Assembly: GCA_944320965.1 (NCBI GenBank)
Contig: CALUJO010000022.1
Location: 1 to 39,420, forward strand
Direction of reading: 5' to 3'
DNA: 39,420 nucleotides
Source: an uncultured Bacteroidaceae bacterium
GTDB taxonomy: Bacteria > Bacteroidota > Bacteroidia > Bacteroidales > Bacteroidaceae
Made by a program: the position numbers and the translations under genes. The notes under the pieces were generated by a model that was not told the origin of the DNA, did no database searches, and worked only from the letters and a program-made list of their open reading frames with translations. Of this stretch, positions 1 to 7,434 are shown one piece after another; position 1 is the first letter of the stretch; the number at the start of each line of letters is the position of its first letter.

Positions 1-29
1 GTGCAAGCGGGAGAGTAGGTAGCTGCCTT
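1..29 (+). rRNA. rrf: 5S ribosomal RNA, 3' end only
   Basis: The first bases read GGGAGAGTAGGTAGCTGCC, the conserved closing segment of Bacteroidales 5S rRNA, where loop E/helix I ends in a GCTGCC-like tail. They are followed at once by a strong intrinsic terminator. Only the last ~29 bases lie in the window. The rest of an rRNA operon (16S-23S-5S, read rightward) should lie to the left. The exact mature 3' end is approximate. Confidence 0.8.
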
Positions 30-40
30 TTTAAGAGAAG

Positions 41-77
41 AGTCCTTCAGCAGAAATGCTGAGGGACTTCTTTTTTT
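41..77 (+). terminator. Intrinsic terminator of the rRNA operon
   Basis: A 12-bp stem (AGTCCTTCAGCA with TGCTGAGGGACT, one G-T pair) closes a GAAA loop and is followed by a run of eight T. It lies 12 bases after the 5S end. The following ~200 bases, up to the nrnA promoter, show nothing else I can name. Confidence 0.9.
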
Positions 78-288
78 ATATACTTCTAAAACTTGCTACA
101 TATTTTTATCTTGAGTCCTGCAGAAAGAAACTTTCATTCAATTATGTATTTCTTATTTATAATTATTTGATATAGATTGTGATTTCTTGCTTTTATCAAA
201 GCTGATTATTAATATGCTGGCTCTAATTCTTTTGACAAAGAATATTGAATAACTTTAATGGAGAATGAGTTTTTAGGATATAAATTTC

Positions 289-296
289 TATCTTTG
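289..296 (+). promoter_or_regulatory. Bacteroidetes -7 element for nrnA
   Basis: TATCTTTG matches the TAnnTTTG consensus exactly and lies 24 bases before the start codon. The -33 box is not clear. Confidence 0.6.
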
Positions 297-320
297 CAGT
301 TTTGGTAAATTACAAATTAT

Positions 321-1358
321 ATGTTGACAAAAGTTATAAATCAGAATTCTGTTGACAGGTTTGTCAAGTGGATTGAAAATGCGGAAAAAATGGTTATTGT
401 TACTCATGTATCTCCTGATGGAGATGCCATTGGCTCTTCCTTGGGATTGTGGCATTTCTTGAGAGGAAAAGGTAAGGATGTAACAATAATAGTTCCGAAT
501 TCATTTCCGGATTTCCTTAAATGGATGCCTGGTGCCGCTGATATAGTTGTTTATGATAAGGATAAGGAGGTTGCAGATAAGTTAATGACAGAAGCCGATG
601 TCGTATGCTGTCTTGACTTTAATCAACCTAGCAGAGTTGCTTCAATGGCAGAAATCCTAGTGTCTGTGCAGGCAAGAAAGATTCTGATAGACCATCATTT
701 GGATCCAAGCGATTTTTGCAATATTGTAATTTCTCATCCGGAACTTCCGGCAACGGCAGAAGTTGTTTTAAGAATAATTTGTGCGATGGGATGCTGGGGA
801 GATTTAAGTAAAGAAGCTGCAGAATGTATTTATACCGGAATGATGACAGATACTGGCGGATTTACTTATAATTCAAATAATCCGGAGATTTATTTTCTTA
901 TATCACAGCTTCTGACAAAAGGAATTGATAAAGACAAAATATATCGTAGGGTATTCAATACCCAGAGTGAGGGAAGAATGCGTCTTATGGGATTTGTCCT
1001 TAATGAAAAAATGACTATTCTTCCTGATTTTGCAACATCTGTCATTACTCTGACAAAGAAGGAACTCTCAAAATTTGCGCATCGTAAGGGTGATACCGAA
1101 GGTTTTGTGAATATGCCATTGTCCATACAAGGCATAAAATTATCGGTTTTCCTCCGCGAGGATGATGATATGATAAAGGTTTCAATGCGTTCTGTTGGTG
1201 AACTTCCTTGTAATGAGATTGCCAGAAAGTATTTTGGTGGTGGCGGTCATAAAAATGCTGCCGGGGGTGAGTTTTACGGAACAATGGAAGAGGCTGAGAA
1301 AACTCTGAAGGATGCCCTTATTAAGGAACAGGATATGATAATAAATTCACGTGATTAA
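321..1358 (+). CDS. nrnA: DHH-family oligoribonuclease / pAp phosphatase (NrnA-like)
   Basis: The 345-aa product is a full-length NrnA-type DHH/DHHA1 phosphoesterase. These cytoplasmic enzymes degrade 2-5-mer oligoribonucleotides and, in some members, dephosphorylate 3'-phosphoadenosine 5'-phosphate. The Mn-binding N-domain shows VTHVSPDGDAIGS (DGD at residues 33-35) and the signature D124-H125-H126. The DHHA1 domain ends with the GGGGHKNAAGG substrate loop near residue 306. Length and domain order are normal for the family. It heads a rightward group with the lipoprotein and the phosphohexomutase gene, although the next gene has its own promoter-like element. Family is certain. Exact substrate preference is inferred. 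Confidence 0.93.
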   Translation: MLTKVINQNSVDRFVKWIENAEKMVIVTHVSPDGDAIGSSLGLWHFLRGKGKDVTIIVPNSFPDFLKWMPGAADIVVYDKDKEVADKLMTEADVVCCLDFNQPSRVASMAEILVSVQARKILIDHHLDPSDFCNIVISHPELPATAEVVLRIICAMGCWGDLSKEAAECIYTGMMTDTGGFTYNSNNPEIYFLISQLLTKGIDKDKIYRRVFNTQSEGRMRLMGFVLNEKMTILPDFATSVITLTKKELSKFAHRKGDTEGFVNMPLSIQGIKLSVFLREDDDMIKVSMRSVGELPCNEIARKYFGGGGHKNAAGGEFYGTMEEAEKTLKDALIKEQDMIINSRD

Positions 1359-1420
1359 ATATTAAGTTTAATATTAGGGTTAAATATTGTCATAATAATG
1401 ATTCTTATTTACAAAGTAAT

Positions 1421-1428
1421 TATTTTTG
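1421..1428 (+). promoter_or_regulatory. -7 element for the DUF4827-like lipoprotein gene
   Basis: TATTTTTG fits TAnnTTTG and lies 31 bases before the ATG at 1460. There is no convincing -33 box. Confidence 0.4.
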
Positions 1429-1459
1429 TTAGATAAATAAATATTCTGAAATACAAACT

Positions 1460-2065
1460 ATGAAAAAAATATTAGGACTTTTGACATTTGCATTGCTGAC
1501 TTTTGTAATGTTCCCTTCATGTGACGATTCAAAAACGTATGCTGAAATGATGGAAGAAGAAAGGGAACTTATAAAACAGTTTATGGCTGACAGCAGTTTC
1601 TATTCGGTTGACAATATGCCTGCTGATACAGTATTCGCCCCAAAGGAATTCTTACTGTTTTCCGATGGATTGTATATGCAGATAGAGGATAAAGGCAGCG
1701 GAAAGAGTTTTGAAAGTGGTATGGAAGTAACCGTAAGGTTTACTGAACTTCGCCTTCATGACGGAGTGGTAATCTCAAACAACAAATCTTCTGCACAAGG
1801 ATTAAATCCAGATGTTTTCAGATATCAGGTTAGCGGATCTACACAAAGCGGTATCTTTATTGCAGAAAATGATTCGGAAACATCATATATGGCGTCGTTG
1901 TATGGAAGTACAGCTGTTCCGAGTGGGTGGCTTGTTCCTTTAAAATACATAAAGGACGGAGGAAAGGTTCGTCTGATTGTTCCTCACAAGCTTGGACAGT
2001 CTGATGCTCTTTACTATGTATATCCATGTTATTATGAATTGCAATATGGCATTTCCAAACGATAA
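1460..2065 (+). CDS. DUF4827-type lipoprotein with FKBP-like fold
   Basis: This 201-aa envelope lipoprotein has a classic lipoprotein signal (MKKIL, hydrophobic stretch, FPSC with Cys at residue 21), followed by an acidic DDSK segment. The body resembles the Bacteroidales DUF4827 family, a degenerate FKBP-type peptidyl-prolyl isomerase fold: a stretch GLYMQIEDKGSGKSFESG followed by a GMEVTVRFTELRLHDG strand pattern, and a late PSGWLVPLKYIKDGGKVRLIVP segment like FKBP strands. I could not confirm active-site residues, so a folding role is conjecture. It sits between nrnA and the phosphohexomutase gene, 30 bases upstream of the latter, an arrangement I recall from other Bacteroidales. Confidence 0.75.
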   Translation: MKKILGLLTFALLTFVMFPSCDDSKTYAEMMEEERELIKQFMADSSFYSVDNMPADTVFAPKEFLLFSDGLYMQIEDKGSGKSFESGMEVTVRFTELRLHDGVVISNNKSSAQGLNPDVFRYQVSGSTQSGIFIAENDSETSYMASLYGSTAVPSGWLVPLKYIKDGGKVRLIVPHKLGQSDALYYVYPCYYELQYGISKR

Positions 2066-2095
2066 AACGACTTTAAGCAATAAACAAATAATACT

Positions 2096-3484
2096 ATGAC
2101 ACTGATAAAATCCATATCCGGAATAAGGGGAACCATTGGCGGACGTAGTGGTGAGGGACTTAATCCTCTTGATATAGTTAAATTTACAGCTGCCTATACA
2201 GACTTTATAAAGAGCAAGACCGGCAAGAAGAAGTGTAGGATTGTTGTAGGCCGTGATGCCCGCATTTCCGGTGAAATGGTGAAGAGTATTGTTTGTGGAA
2301 CAATAATGGGGATGGGCTGCGATGTGGTTAATATAGGTCTGGCTTCAACCCCGACTACAGAAATTGCTGTCGCAATGGAAAAGGCTGATGGCGGTATTAT
2401 TCTTACGGCAAGTCATAATCCAAGAGAATGGAATGCATTGAAGTTATTGAACAGCAACGGTGAGTTTCTTAACAAAGAAGAAGGTGAACTTGTTCTGGAT
2501 ATAGCCCAAAAGGAAGATTTCGTTTTTGCTGAAGTTGATTCTTTGGGAACTTATTCAGAAGATTTCTCTTATGGAAGCCGTCATATTGATATGGTGCTTT
2601 CTTTAGGTCTGGTTGATGTGGAAGCGATCCGCAAGGCAGGCTTCAGAGTTGCTATTGATTGTGTCAACTCTGTTGGCGGTATTATTCTTCCGGATTTGCT
2701 TGAAAAACTTGGTGTAGAATATGTTGAAAAACTGAATTGTGAGCCAAATGGTCAGTTTGCCCATAATCCAGAACCGCTGGAAAAGAACCTTGGAGAGATT
2801 ATGCAGCTTATGTCAAATGGTAAATATGACATAGGTTTTGTTGTTGACCCGGATGTTGACCGTCTTGCTATGATATGTGAGGATGGAAAAATGTTTGGCG
2901 AAGAGTACACTCTTGTGAGTGTTGCTGATTATGTACTTAGACATACTTCTGGGAATACATGTTCAAATTTAAGTTCGACAAGGGCTTTAAGAGATGTGAC
3001 TGAGCGTAATGGCGGGAAATATTATGCTTCTGCTGTAGGTGAGGTTAATGTCGTTGCCGAGATGAAACGTGTTAATGCCGTTATTGGCGGTGAAGGAAAC
3101 GGTGGAGTAATATATCCTGAAGCTCATTACGGTCGTGATGCACTGGTTGGGATAGCTTTGTTCTTAAGCAATCTCGCACATTCAGGTTTGAAGGTTTCGG
3201 AATTGAAAAAATCATATCCTTTATATTTTATGGCGAAAAACAGACTTGATTTGAAGCCGGGTATGGATATTGATGGAATATTGAATAAGGTAAAGGAAAG
3301 ATACAGCAACGAATCTGTTAATGATATTGACGGAGTAAAAATTGATTTTGCCGACAGATGGGTGCATATCAGAAGGAGTAATACCGAACCTATATTGAGA
3401 ATATATTCCGAAGCTGCGACAGAAAAAGAAGCGCAGGATGTTGCTGAAGAAGTAATCAGCTTTGTTAAATCACTGAATATGTAA
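2096..3484 (+). CDS. glmM: Phosphoglucosamine mutase-like alpha-D-phosphohexomutase
   Basis: The 462-aa cytoplasmic enzyme is expected to interconvert glucosamine-6-P and glucosamine-1-P for UDP-GlcNAc, peptidoglycan and LPS synthesis. All four superfamily motifs are present: the phosphoserine loop TASHNP (Ser106), the Mg loop DPDVDR (251-256), a sugar loop and the phosphate loop RRSNTEP near the C-terminus. The sugar loop reads GEGNGG rather than the GEQSGH of classical bacterial GlmM, as in archaeal-type PGM/PMM. glmM is the usual name for such Bacteroidales genes, but glucose- or mannose-phosphate activity is not excluded. It follows the lipoprotein gene by 30 bases, probably co-transcribed, and ends at a clear terminator. 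Confidence 0.85.
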   Translation: MTLIKSISGIRGTIGGRSGEGLNPLDIVKFTAAYTDFIKSKTGKKKCRIVVGRDARISGEMVKSIVCGTIMGMGCDVVNIGLASTPTTEIAVAMEKADGGIILTASHNPREWNALKLLNSNGEFLNKEEGELVLDIAQKEDFVFAEVDSLGTYSEDFSYGSRHIDMVLSLGLVDVEAIRKAGFRVAIDCVNSVGGIILPDLLEKLGVEYVEKLNCEPNGQFAHNPEPLEKNLGEIMQLMSNGKYDIGFVVDPDVDRLAMICEDGKMFGEEYTLVSVADYVLRHTSGNTCSNLSSTRALRDVTERNGGKYYASAVGEVNVVAEMKRVNAVIGGEGNGGVIYPEAHYGRDALVGIALFLSNLAHSGLKVSELKKSYPLYFMAKNRLDLKPGMDIDGILNKVKERYSNESVNDIDGVKIDFADRWVHIRRSNTEPILRIYSEAATEKEAQDVAEEVISFVKSLNM

Positions 3485-3505
3485 ATAAAAACAATAAATA
3501 TTTGC

Positions 3506-3535
3506 GGCGGGACACCCCAGATGTTCCGCCTTTTT
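3506..3535 (+). terminator. Intrinsic terminator after glmM
   Basis: GGCGGGACA pairs with TGTTCCGCC (one G-T pair) around a 7-base loop and is followed by TTTTT. Confidence 0.85.
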
Positions 3536-3589
3536 AATTGATACCGGTCGCAATAAATAAAGACTTTGTACGTTTCTATATAAAAACCG

Positions 3590-4297
3590 ATGATGAGAAG
3601 GTCAAGATATATATTAATGTTGTTGATGTTTGTTTGCAACTTTGCATTTTCACAAATGCCGAAGGTGCAGAACAGACCGTATATTGACCAGCGACGTTTT
3701 CATTATGGCTTTTTCATAGGTCTGCACACTCAGGATATAGAATTCGTGAATAACGGTTTTATTACTGAAAACGGAGAGTCGTGGTTTATGGACGTCAATG
3801 AATATCTTCCCGGATTTCAGGTAGGTGTACTTGGCGAAATGTATCTGCATGAGCATATTTCCGTAAGGCTTATACCTTCACTTTATTTTGGCGACAAGAA
3901 AATTGTTTTCAAGGAACAGAACAACGGTGAGAGAAGATATATACATCTTCGTTCAACATATGTTTCAATGCCTGTTAATGTAAAGTTCTCGGCAAGGAGA
4001 GTTAATAATTATCGTCCTTATATAGTTGCCGGAGCGTCACCATTGGTTAACCTTGCAATAAGAAAACAGAAAGAGTTGCTTCTTAATATTTTCGACTTGC
4101 AGATAGAACTTGGAGCCGGATGTGATATATATCTGCCGTTCTTCAAGCTGATTCCAGAACTTAAATTTTCTTTCGGTGTCTTGGATGTTATAAACAGAAA
4201 CAGAAAAGACCTGACAGACAAGGATATGATGAAGTTTACACAGTCGGTTGACAGAGCAACTTCCCGTTCTATATCTCTTGTTTTTTATTTTGAATAA
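3590..4297 (+). CDS. porT: PorT-like outer-membrane beta-barrel protein
   Basis: The 235-aa protein has a signal peptide (hydrophobic residues 6-19, then FAFSQ) followed by beta-rich sequence that ends in an aromatic strand (LVFYFE), typical of outer-membrane barrels. Three features resemble the PorT branch of the family as I remember it: GFFIGLHTQDIEF near the N-terminus, the ESWFMDVNEYLPGFQVG stretch, and the closing KDMMKFTQSVDRATS block. PorT is an accessory outer-membrane protein of the type IX secretion system in Porphyromonas, but homologues also occur without a full system. No other type IX gene is in view, so the role is uncertain. Two start codons are adjacent (ATGATG). A possible -7 element at 3562-3569 has one mismatch. 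Confidence 0.62.
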   Translation: MMRRSRYILMLLMFVCNFAFSQMPKVQNRPYIDQRRFHYGFFIGLHTQDIEFVNNGFITENGESWFMDVNEYLPGFQVGVLGEMYLHEHISVRLIPSLYFGDKKIVFKEQNNGERRYIHLRSTYVSMPVNVKFSARRVNNYRPYIVAGASPLVNLAIRKQKELLLNIFDLQIELGAGCDIYLPFFKLIPELKFSFGVLDVINRNRKDLTDKDMMKFTQSVDRATSRSISLVFYFE

Positions 4298-4304
4298 TAT
4301 TTTT

Positions 4305-4312
4305 TATTTTTG
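4305..4312 (+). promoter_or_regulatory. -7 element for the tandem-parvulin gene
   Basis: TATTTTTG matches TAnnTTTG, 53 bases before the ATG at 4366. A TTG lies 24 bases further upstream, slightly too far for the usual spacing. Confidence 0.45.
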
Positions 4313-4365
4313 CAATGTTGCGTATTATAAAGAAAATAATTTTAAAAAAATTGATATAAATATTT

Positions 4366-6315
4366 ATGAAAAGAATACTACTGTTTGGAGTTGCAATGGC
4401 GTTGTTCTTTAATGCCAGCGCACAGGATGATCCGGTTTTGATGGAAATCAACGGAAAGAAAATAAAACGCTCTGAGTTTGAATATATTTACAACAAGAAC
4501 AATTCAAACAATGTTTCAGAGAAGAAGAACCTTGATGAGTATGTTGATTTGTTTGTGAATTTTAAATTGAAAGTTGCCGAGGCGGAAGCTTTGGGACTTG
4601 ATACTACTCAGGCATTCAAAAATGAATATAAAAATTACAGGGCACAACTGGCAAAAGGATATCTTACAGATAAGGAAGCTGATGAAGACTTCATTCGTGA
4701 GATATATAATCATATGAAAGAAAATGTTGAAGCATCTCACATTCTTATAAACTGTAAGGAGAATGCTTCACCTTCCGATACACTTGCTGCTTATAATAAA
4801 GCAATGAAAGTTTATAATGAATTGAAGGCTGGAGCCGACTTTGCAGAAATAGCAAAGAAATATTCAGATGACCCTTCTGTTGTAAGAAACGGTGGTTATC
4901 TTGGATATTTTGCTGCACTACAAATGGTTACTGATTTTGAAATGGCTGCATACGCTCTTCAGCCAGGCGAAATAGGATTGCCTGTAAGAAGCCGTTTCGG
5001 TTATCATATAATTAAGGTTACAAACCGTCGTCAGGACCCTGGTAAGGTAAAAGTTGCACATATATTCAAGTATGTTCCTCAAAATGCAGGAGAAGTAGAA
5101 AGACAGGCTGCAATGAAAACAATGGATTCTTTGTATACAGCTATTTCCGAGGGTGCAGACTTTGCAAAACTTGCAGAAGAATATTCTGATGACAAAGGTT
5201 CTGGCCGTCAGGGAGGAGAACTCGGATGGGTTGGTATGAATATGACAATTCCTGCATTTGAAGAGAAGATATACTCTATGAAGGATGGAGAAATTTCAAA
5301 ACCTTTTGAAACACCTATTGGAATACATATTGTAAAGAAAAGTGGAACAAAGCTGGTTGGTACTTATGACGAGGAAAAAACAGGTATAGTAAAAACACTT
5401 GCCAGAATGGGTGAAAATGACAAGGGGCAGAAGGCTATGATAGCACGTTTAAAGAAAGAGTACAATATGTCTGCTCTTGACGGAAATGTTATTGATATGC
5501 TTATGAAGACAGCACCTGATGCAGAACTTGGTGATTCTTTGTATATGGTTGCACTTGGCGGACGTAATGAAGCAATGTTCACATTTGCCGGTAAAGAATA
5601 TGGGGTACAGGATTTCATGGAGTTTGTCGGTAACTATAAAAGAATAAACAAGAAGGTAAGAGAATCTGCATTATATTCTTTGGCTGATGTGTATATGGAC
5701 AAGGTTGTCCTTGACTATGAAGATTCCAAACTTGAAGAGAAGTATCCTGATTTTGCATTGTTGGCAAATGAATACAGAGATGGTATATTGCTGTTCAATA
5801 TAAGTAATCAGGAAGTTTGGGAAAAGGCTTCTGCAGATGAGGAAGGACTTGCAAAATACTTTAAAAAGAACAGACGAAAATACCGTTGGGACAAGCCTCA
5901 TTTCAAGGGAGTAATTGTAAAATGTATGAGTGATTCCCTTGAAGCGCCTTTGAAGGAGCTTTTCAAAAAGCAGCCTATGGATAAATGGACTACGCTTGCT
6001 GTAGATACTTATAATAACGACTCGGTTAAGCTGGTGAGTGTAAAGAAAGGTTTGTTTGCAGAAGGAGAAAATCCTGTTGTAGACTATTATGTATATGACA
6101 GTGAGATGTATAAACAGGATGATAAATATCCTTATATGTTTGTTTACGGAAAGAATTTGAAGAAGAAACCACAGGATTTTCGTGATGTAAGAGGTCCTGT
6201 TTCTGCCGATTATCAGAACTATCTTGAAAAGCAATGGGTAAAATATCTCCGTAAAAAGTATGCCGATAAGGTTGTTATAAACGAAGAAGTACTCAAAACC
6301 GTAAATAATCATTGA
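4366..6315 (+). CDS. Periplasmic peptidyl-prolyl isomerase with two parvulin domains
   Basis: This 649-aa exported foldase has a Sec signal peptide at residues 1-19 (cut near ASA-Q), a SurA-like helical N-region, and two parvulin (rotamase) domains at about 121-218 and 228-325. Each domain opens with a strand and His (ASHILI, AHIFKY), then has a FAEIAKKYSDDPS- or FAKLAEEYSDDKG-type helix, a GG-Y/E-LG turn and a closing GYHIIK or GIHIVK strand. The ~320-residue C-terminal half has no obvious parvulin motif and is Lys- and Tyr-rich. It is the first of three consecutive SurA-like genes, so it probably assists outer-membrane protein folding. No gene symbol is safe, because it is longer than classical SurA or PpiD and lacks PpiD's N-terminal membrane anchor. 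Confidence 0.85.
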   Translation: MKRILLFGVAMALFFNASAQDDPVLMEINGKKIKRSEFEYIYNKNNSNNVSEKKNLDEYVDLFVNFKLKVAEAEALGLDTTQAFKNEYKNYRAQLAKGYLTDKEADEDFIREIYNHMKENVEASHILINCKENASPSDTLAAYNKAMKVYNELKAGADFAEIAKKYSDDPSVVRNGGYLGYFAALQMVTDFEMAAYALQPGEIGLPVRSRFGYHIIKVTNRRQDPGKVKVAHIFKYVPQNAGEVERQAAMKTMDSLYTAISEGADFAKLAEEYSDDKGSGRQGGELGWVGMNMTIPAFEEKIYSMKDGEISKPFETPIGIHIVKKSGTKLVGTYDEEKTGIVKTLARMGENDKGQKAMIARLKKEYNMSALDGNVIDMLMKTAPDAELGDSLYMVALGGRNEAMFTFAGKEYGVQDFMEFVGNYKRINKKVRESALYSLADVYMDKVVLDYEDSKLEEKYPDFALLANEYRDGILLFNISNQEVWEKASADEEGLAKYFKKNRRKYRWDKPHFKGVIVKCMSDSLEAPLKELFKKQPMDKWTTLAVDTYNNDSVKLVSVKKGLFAEGENPVVDYYVYDSEMYKQDDKYPYMFVYGKNLKKKPQDFRDVRGPVSADYQNYLEKQWVKYLRKKYADKVVINEEVLKTVNNH

Positions 6316-6369
6316 TGCCGTTTGGTGAATATACCAAATCGGAATGTCTATGACATTTTCAATATACAG

Positions 6370-6400
6370 ATATCCTGCCTTTATGTTTAAGGCAGGATAT
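6370..6400 (+). other. Perfect 12-bp hairpin between two foldase genes
   Basis: ATATCCTGCCTT and AAGGCAGGATAT pair perfectly around a 7-base loop. The sequence that follows (TGTAATAAAA) lacks a T run, so it does not look like a standard terminator. It could tune read-through or mRNA stability between the two foldase genes. Confidence 0.7.
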
Positions 6401-6441
6401 TGTAATAAAAATAAGGATTGTAATTATCAAATCCCGTTAAC

Positions 6442-7293
6442 ATGATAACAGACATGAGAAATATATTGTTCCTGTTATTCTCTTTAACAGCAGTGTCCTG
6501 TACTACAGAGATTGACCACCGTGGAAAAACTCCTATAGCAATGGCTGATGATGTTTTTCTTTATAAGGAAGATATAGAGTCGGTAGTGCCTCCAGGCATA
6601 ACCGGTCAGGACAGCGTAAAGTTTGTTGATGACTATATCCGCAAGTGGGCTGAAGATATAGTTTTCTATAATAAGGCAAAGTCCAATCTTTCTAATGAAA
6701 AGGAAATAGAAAGTTATGTTGAAAATTATCGTCGTACTCTTATTCTTAACGAGTATCAGGAGAGACTTGTAAGAGAAAAACTTGAGGCATCTATCTCAGA
6801 TGATGAAGTGAGAAGGTACTATGAGGAAGACAAGTCATTGTTTGTTTTGGACAATCCGATGATTAAGGGAGTGTATATGAAGGTGGCATTGAATAACAAG
6901 GATTTGAAAGTTATCAGACGGTATATGAATTTCAGAAATGAAGGTGACCGTGACAAGCTTGAAAATTATACATTACGCGGGGCTGCCGATTATTCCTATT
7001 TCCTTGAAAGCTGGAAGGACTTGTCTGAAATATCCCAGAAGCTGCCTAAAACTGCGGATGTAAAAACAGTGAAAGATAACCATCATATGTATGAGTTTAA
7101 GGATTCGTTATTTGTACATATGCTTTATGTTGATTCTGTAATATCAAAAGGAGATTATCTTCCGTATGAATTGGCCTATAAGGATATATGGGAAGTTATC
7201 TATAATGAGAAAAAGGTTCAGTTTATAAAAGAAGTAAGAACAGAATTATATAACAAGGCTATTAAGGATAAAAAGGTTCTTATAATGGAATAG
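6442..7293 (+). CDS. SurA-like lipoprotein without a visible parvulin domain
   Basis: This 283-aa lipoprotein has its lipobox Cys in LTAVSC (residue 20). The mature part resembles the SurA/PpiD chaperone N-region: an early IAMADDVFLYKEDIE strand-helix, a W-A-E-D-I-V-F-Y-N-K-A helix and a long LILNEYQERLVREKLE helix followed by ISDDEVRRYYEE. The remaining ~150 residues do not show the His, GG and GYHI pattern of parvulins, so catalytic isomerase activity is doubtful. Its place between a two-parvulin foldase and SurA argues for a chaperone role on the same clients. A second ATG at 6454 would give a more typical short n-region (MRNIL) and may be the true start. Confidence 0.72.
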   Translation: MITDMRNILFLLFSLTAVSCTTEIDHRGKTPIAMADDVFLYKEDIESVVPPGITGQDSVKFVDDYIRKWAEDIVFYNKAKSNLSNEKEIESYVENYRRTLILNEYQERLVREKLEASISDDEVRRYYEEDKSLFVLDNPMIKGVYMKVALNNKDLKVIRRYMNFRNEGDRDKLENYTLRGAADYSYFLESWKDLSEISQKLPKTADVKTVKDNHHMYEFKDSLFVHMLYVDSVISKGDYLPYELAYKDIWEVIYNEKKVQFIKEVRTELYNKAIKDKKVLIME

Positions 7294-7372
7294 TTTGTAA
7301 CATGATATTATAATAGTATGTTACGGTAGTTCTGTGTTTTATAAATAATCTGAAAAGCTTTTATTAATAGCG

Positions 7373-7380
7373 TATTTTTG
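7373..7380 (+). promoter_or_regulatory. -7 element for surA
   Basis: TATTTTTG matches TAnnTTTG, 54 bases before the ATG at 7435. It suggests that surA and the genes behind it can be transcribed on their own. Confidence 0.45.
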
Positions 7381-7434
7381 TGTATATTCGCCCGTTATAA
7401 TATATATTGGAACAAAGGAATAATCTTTTAAATT

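Noticed and set aside
1359..1400. Repeated TTAAATATT motifs after nrnA
   Set aside because: Short AT-only repeats are expected by chance in this DNA, and they form no stable hairpin with a T run.
3127..3639. 170-codon minus-strand frame opposite the end of glmM
   Set aside because: It overlaps the coding sequence and terminator of glmM in antisense, has low-complexity hydrophobic sequence with no domain, and no promoter or start context.
5671..6312. 213-codon minus-strand frame opposite the tandem-parvulin gene
   Set aside because: It mirrors a gene with clear domains; its Phe/Ile/Leu-rich translation is typical of antisense shadows in AT-rich DNA.
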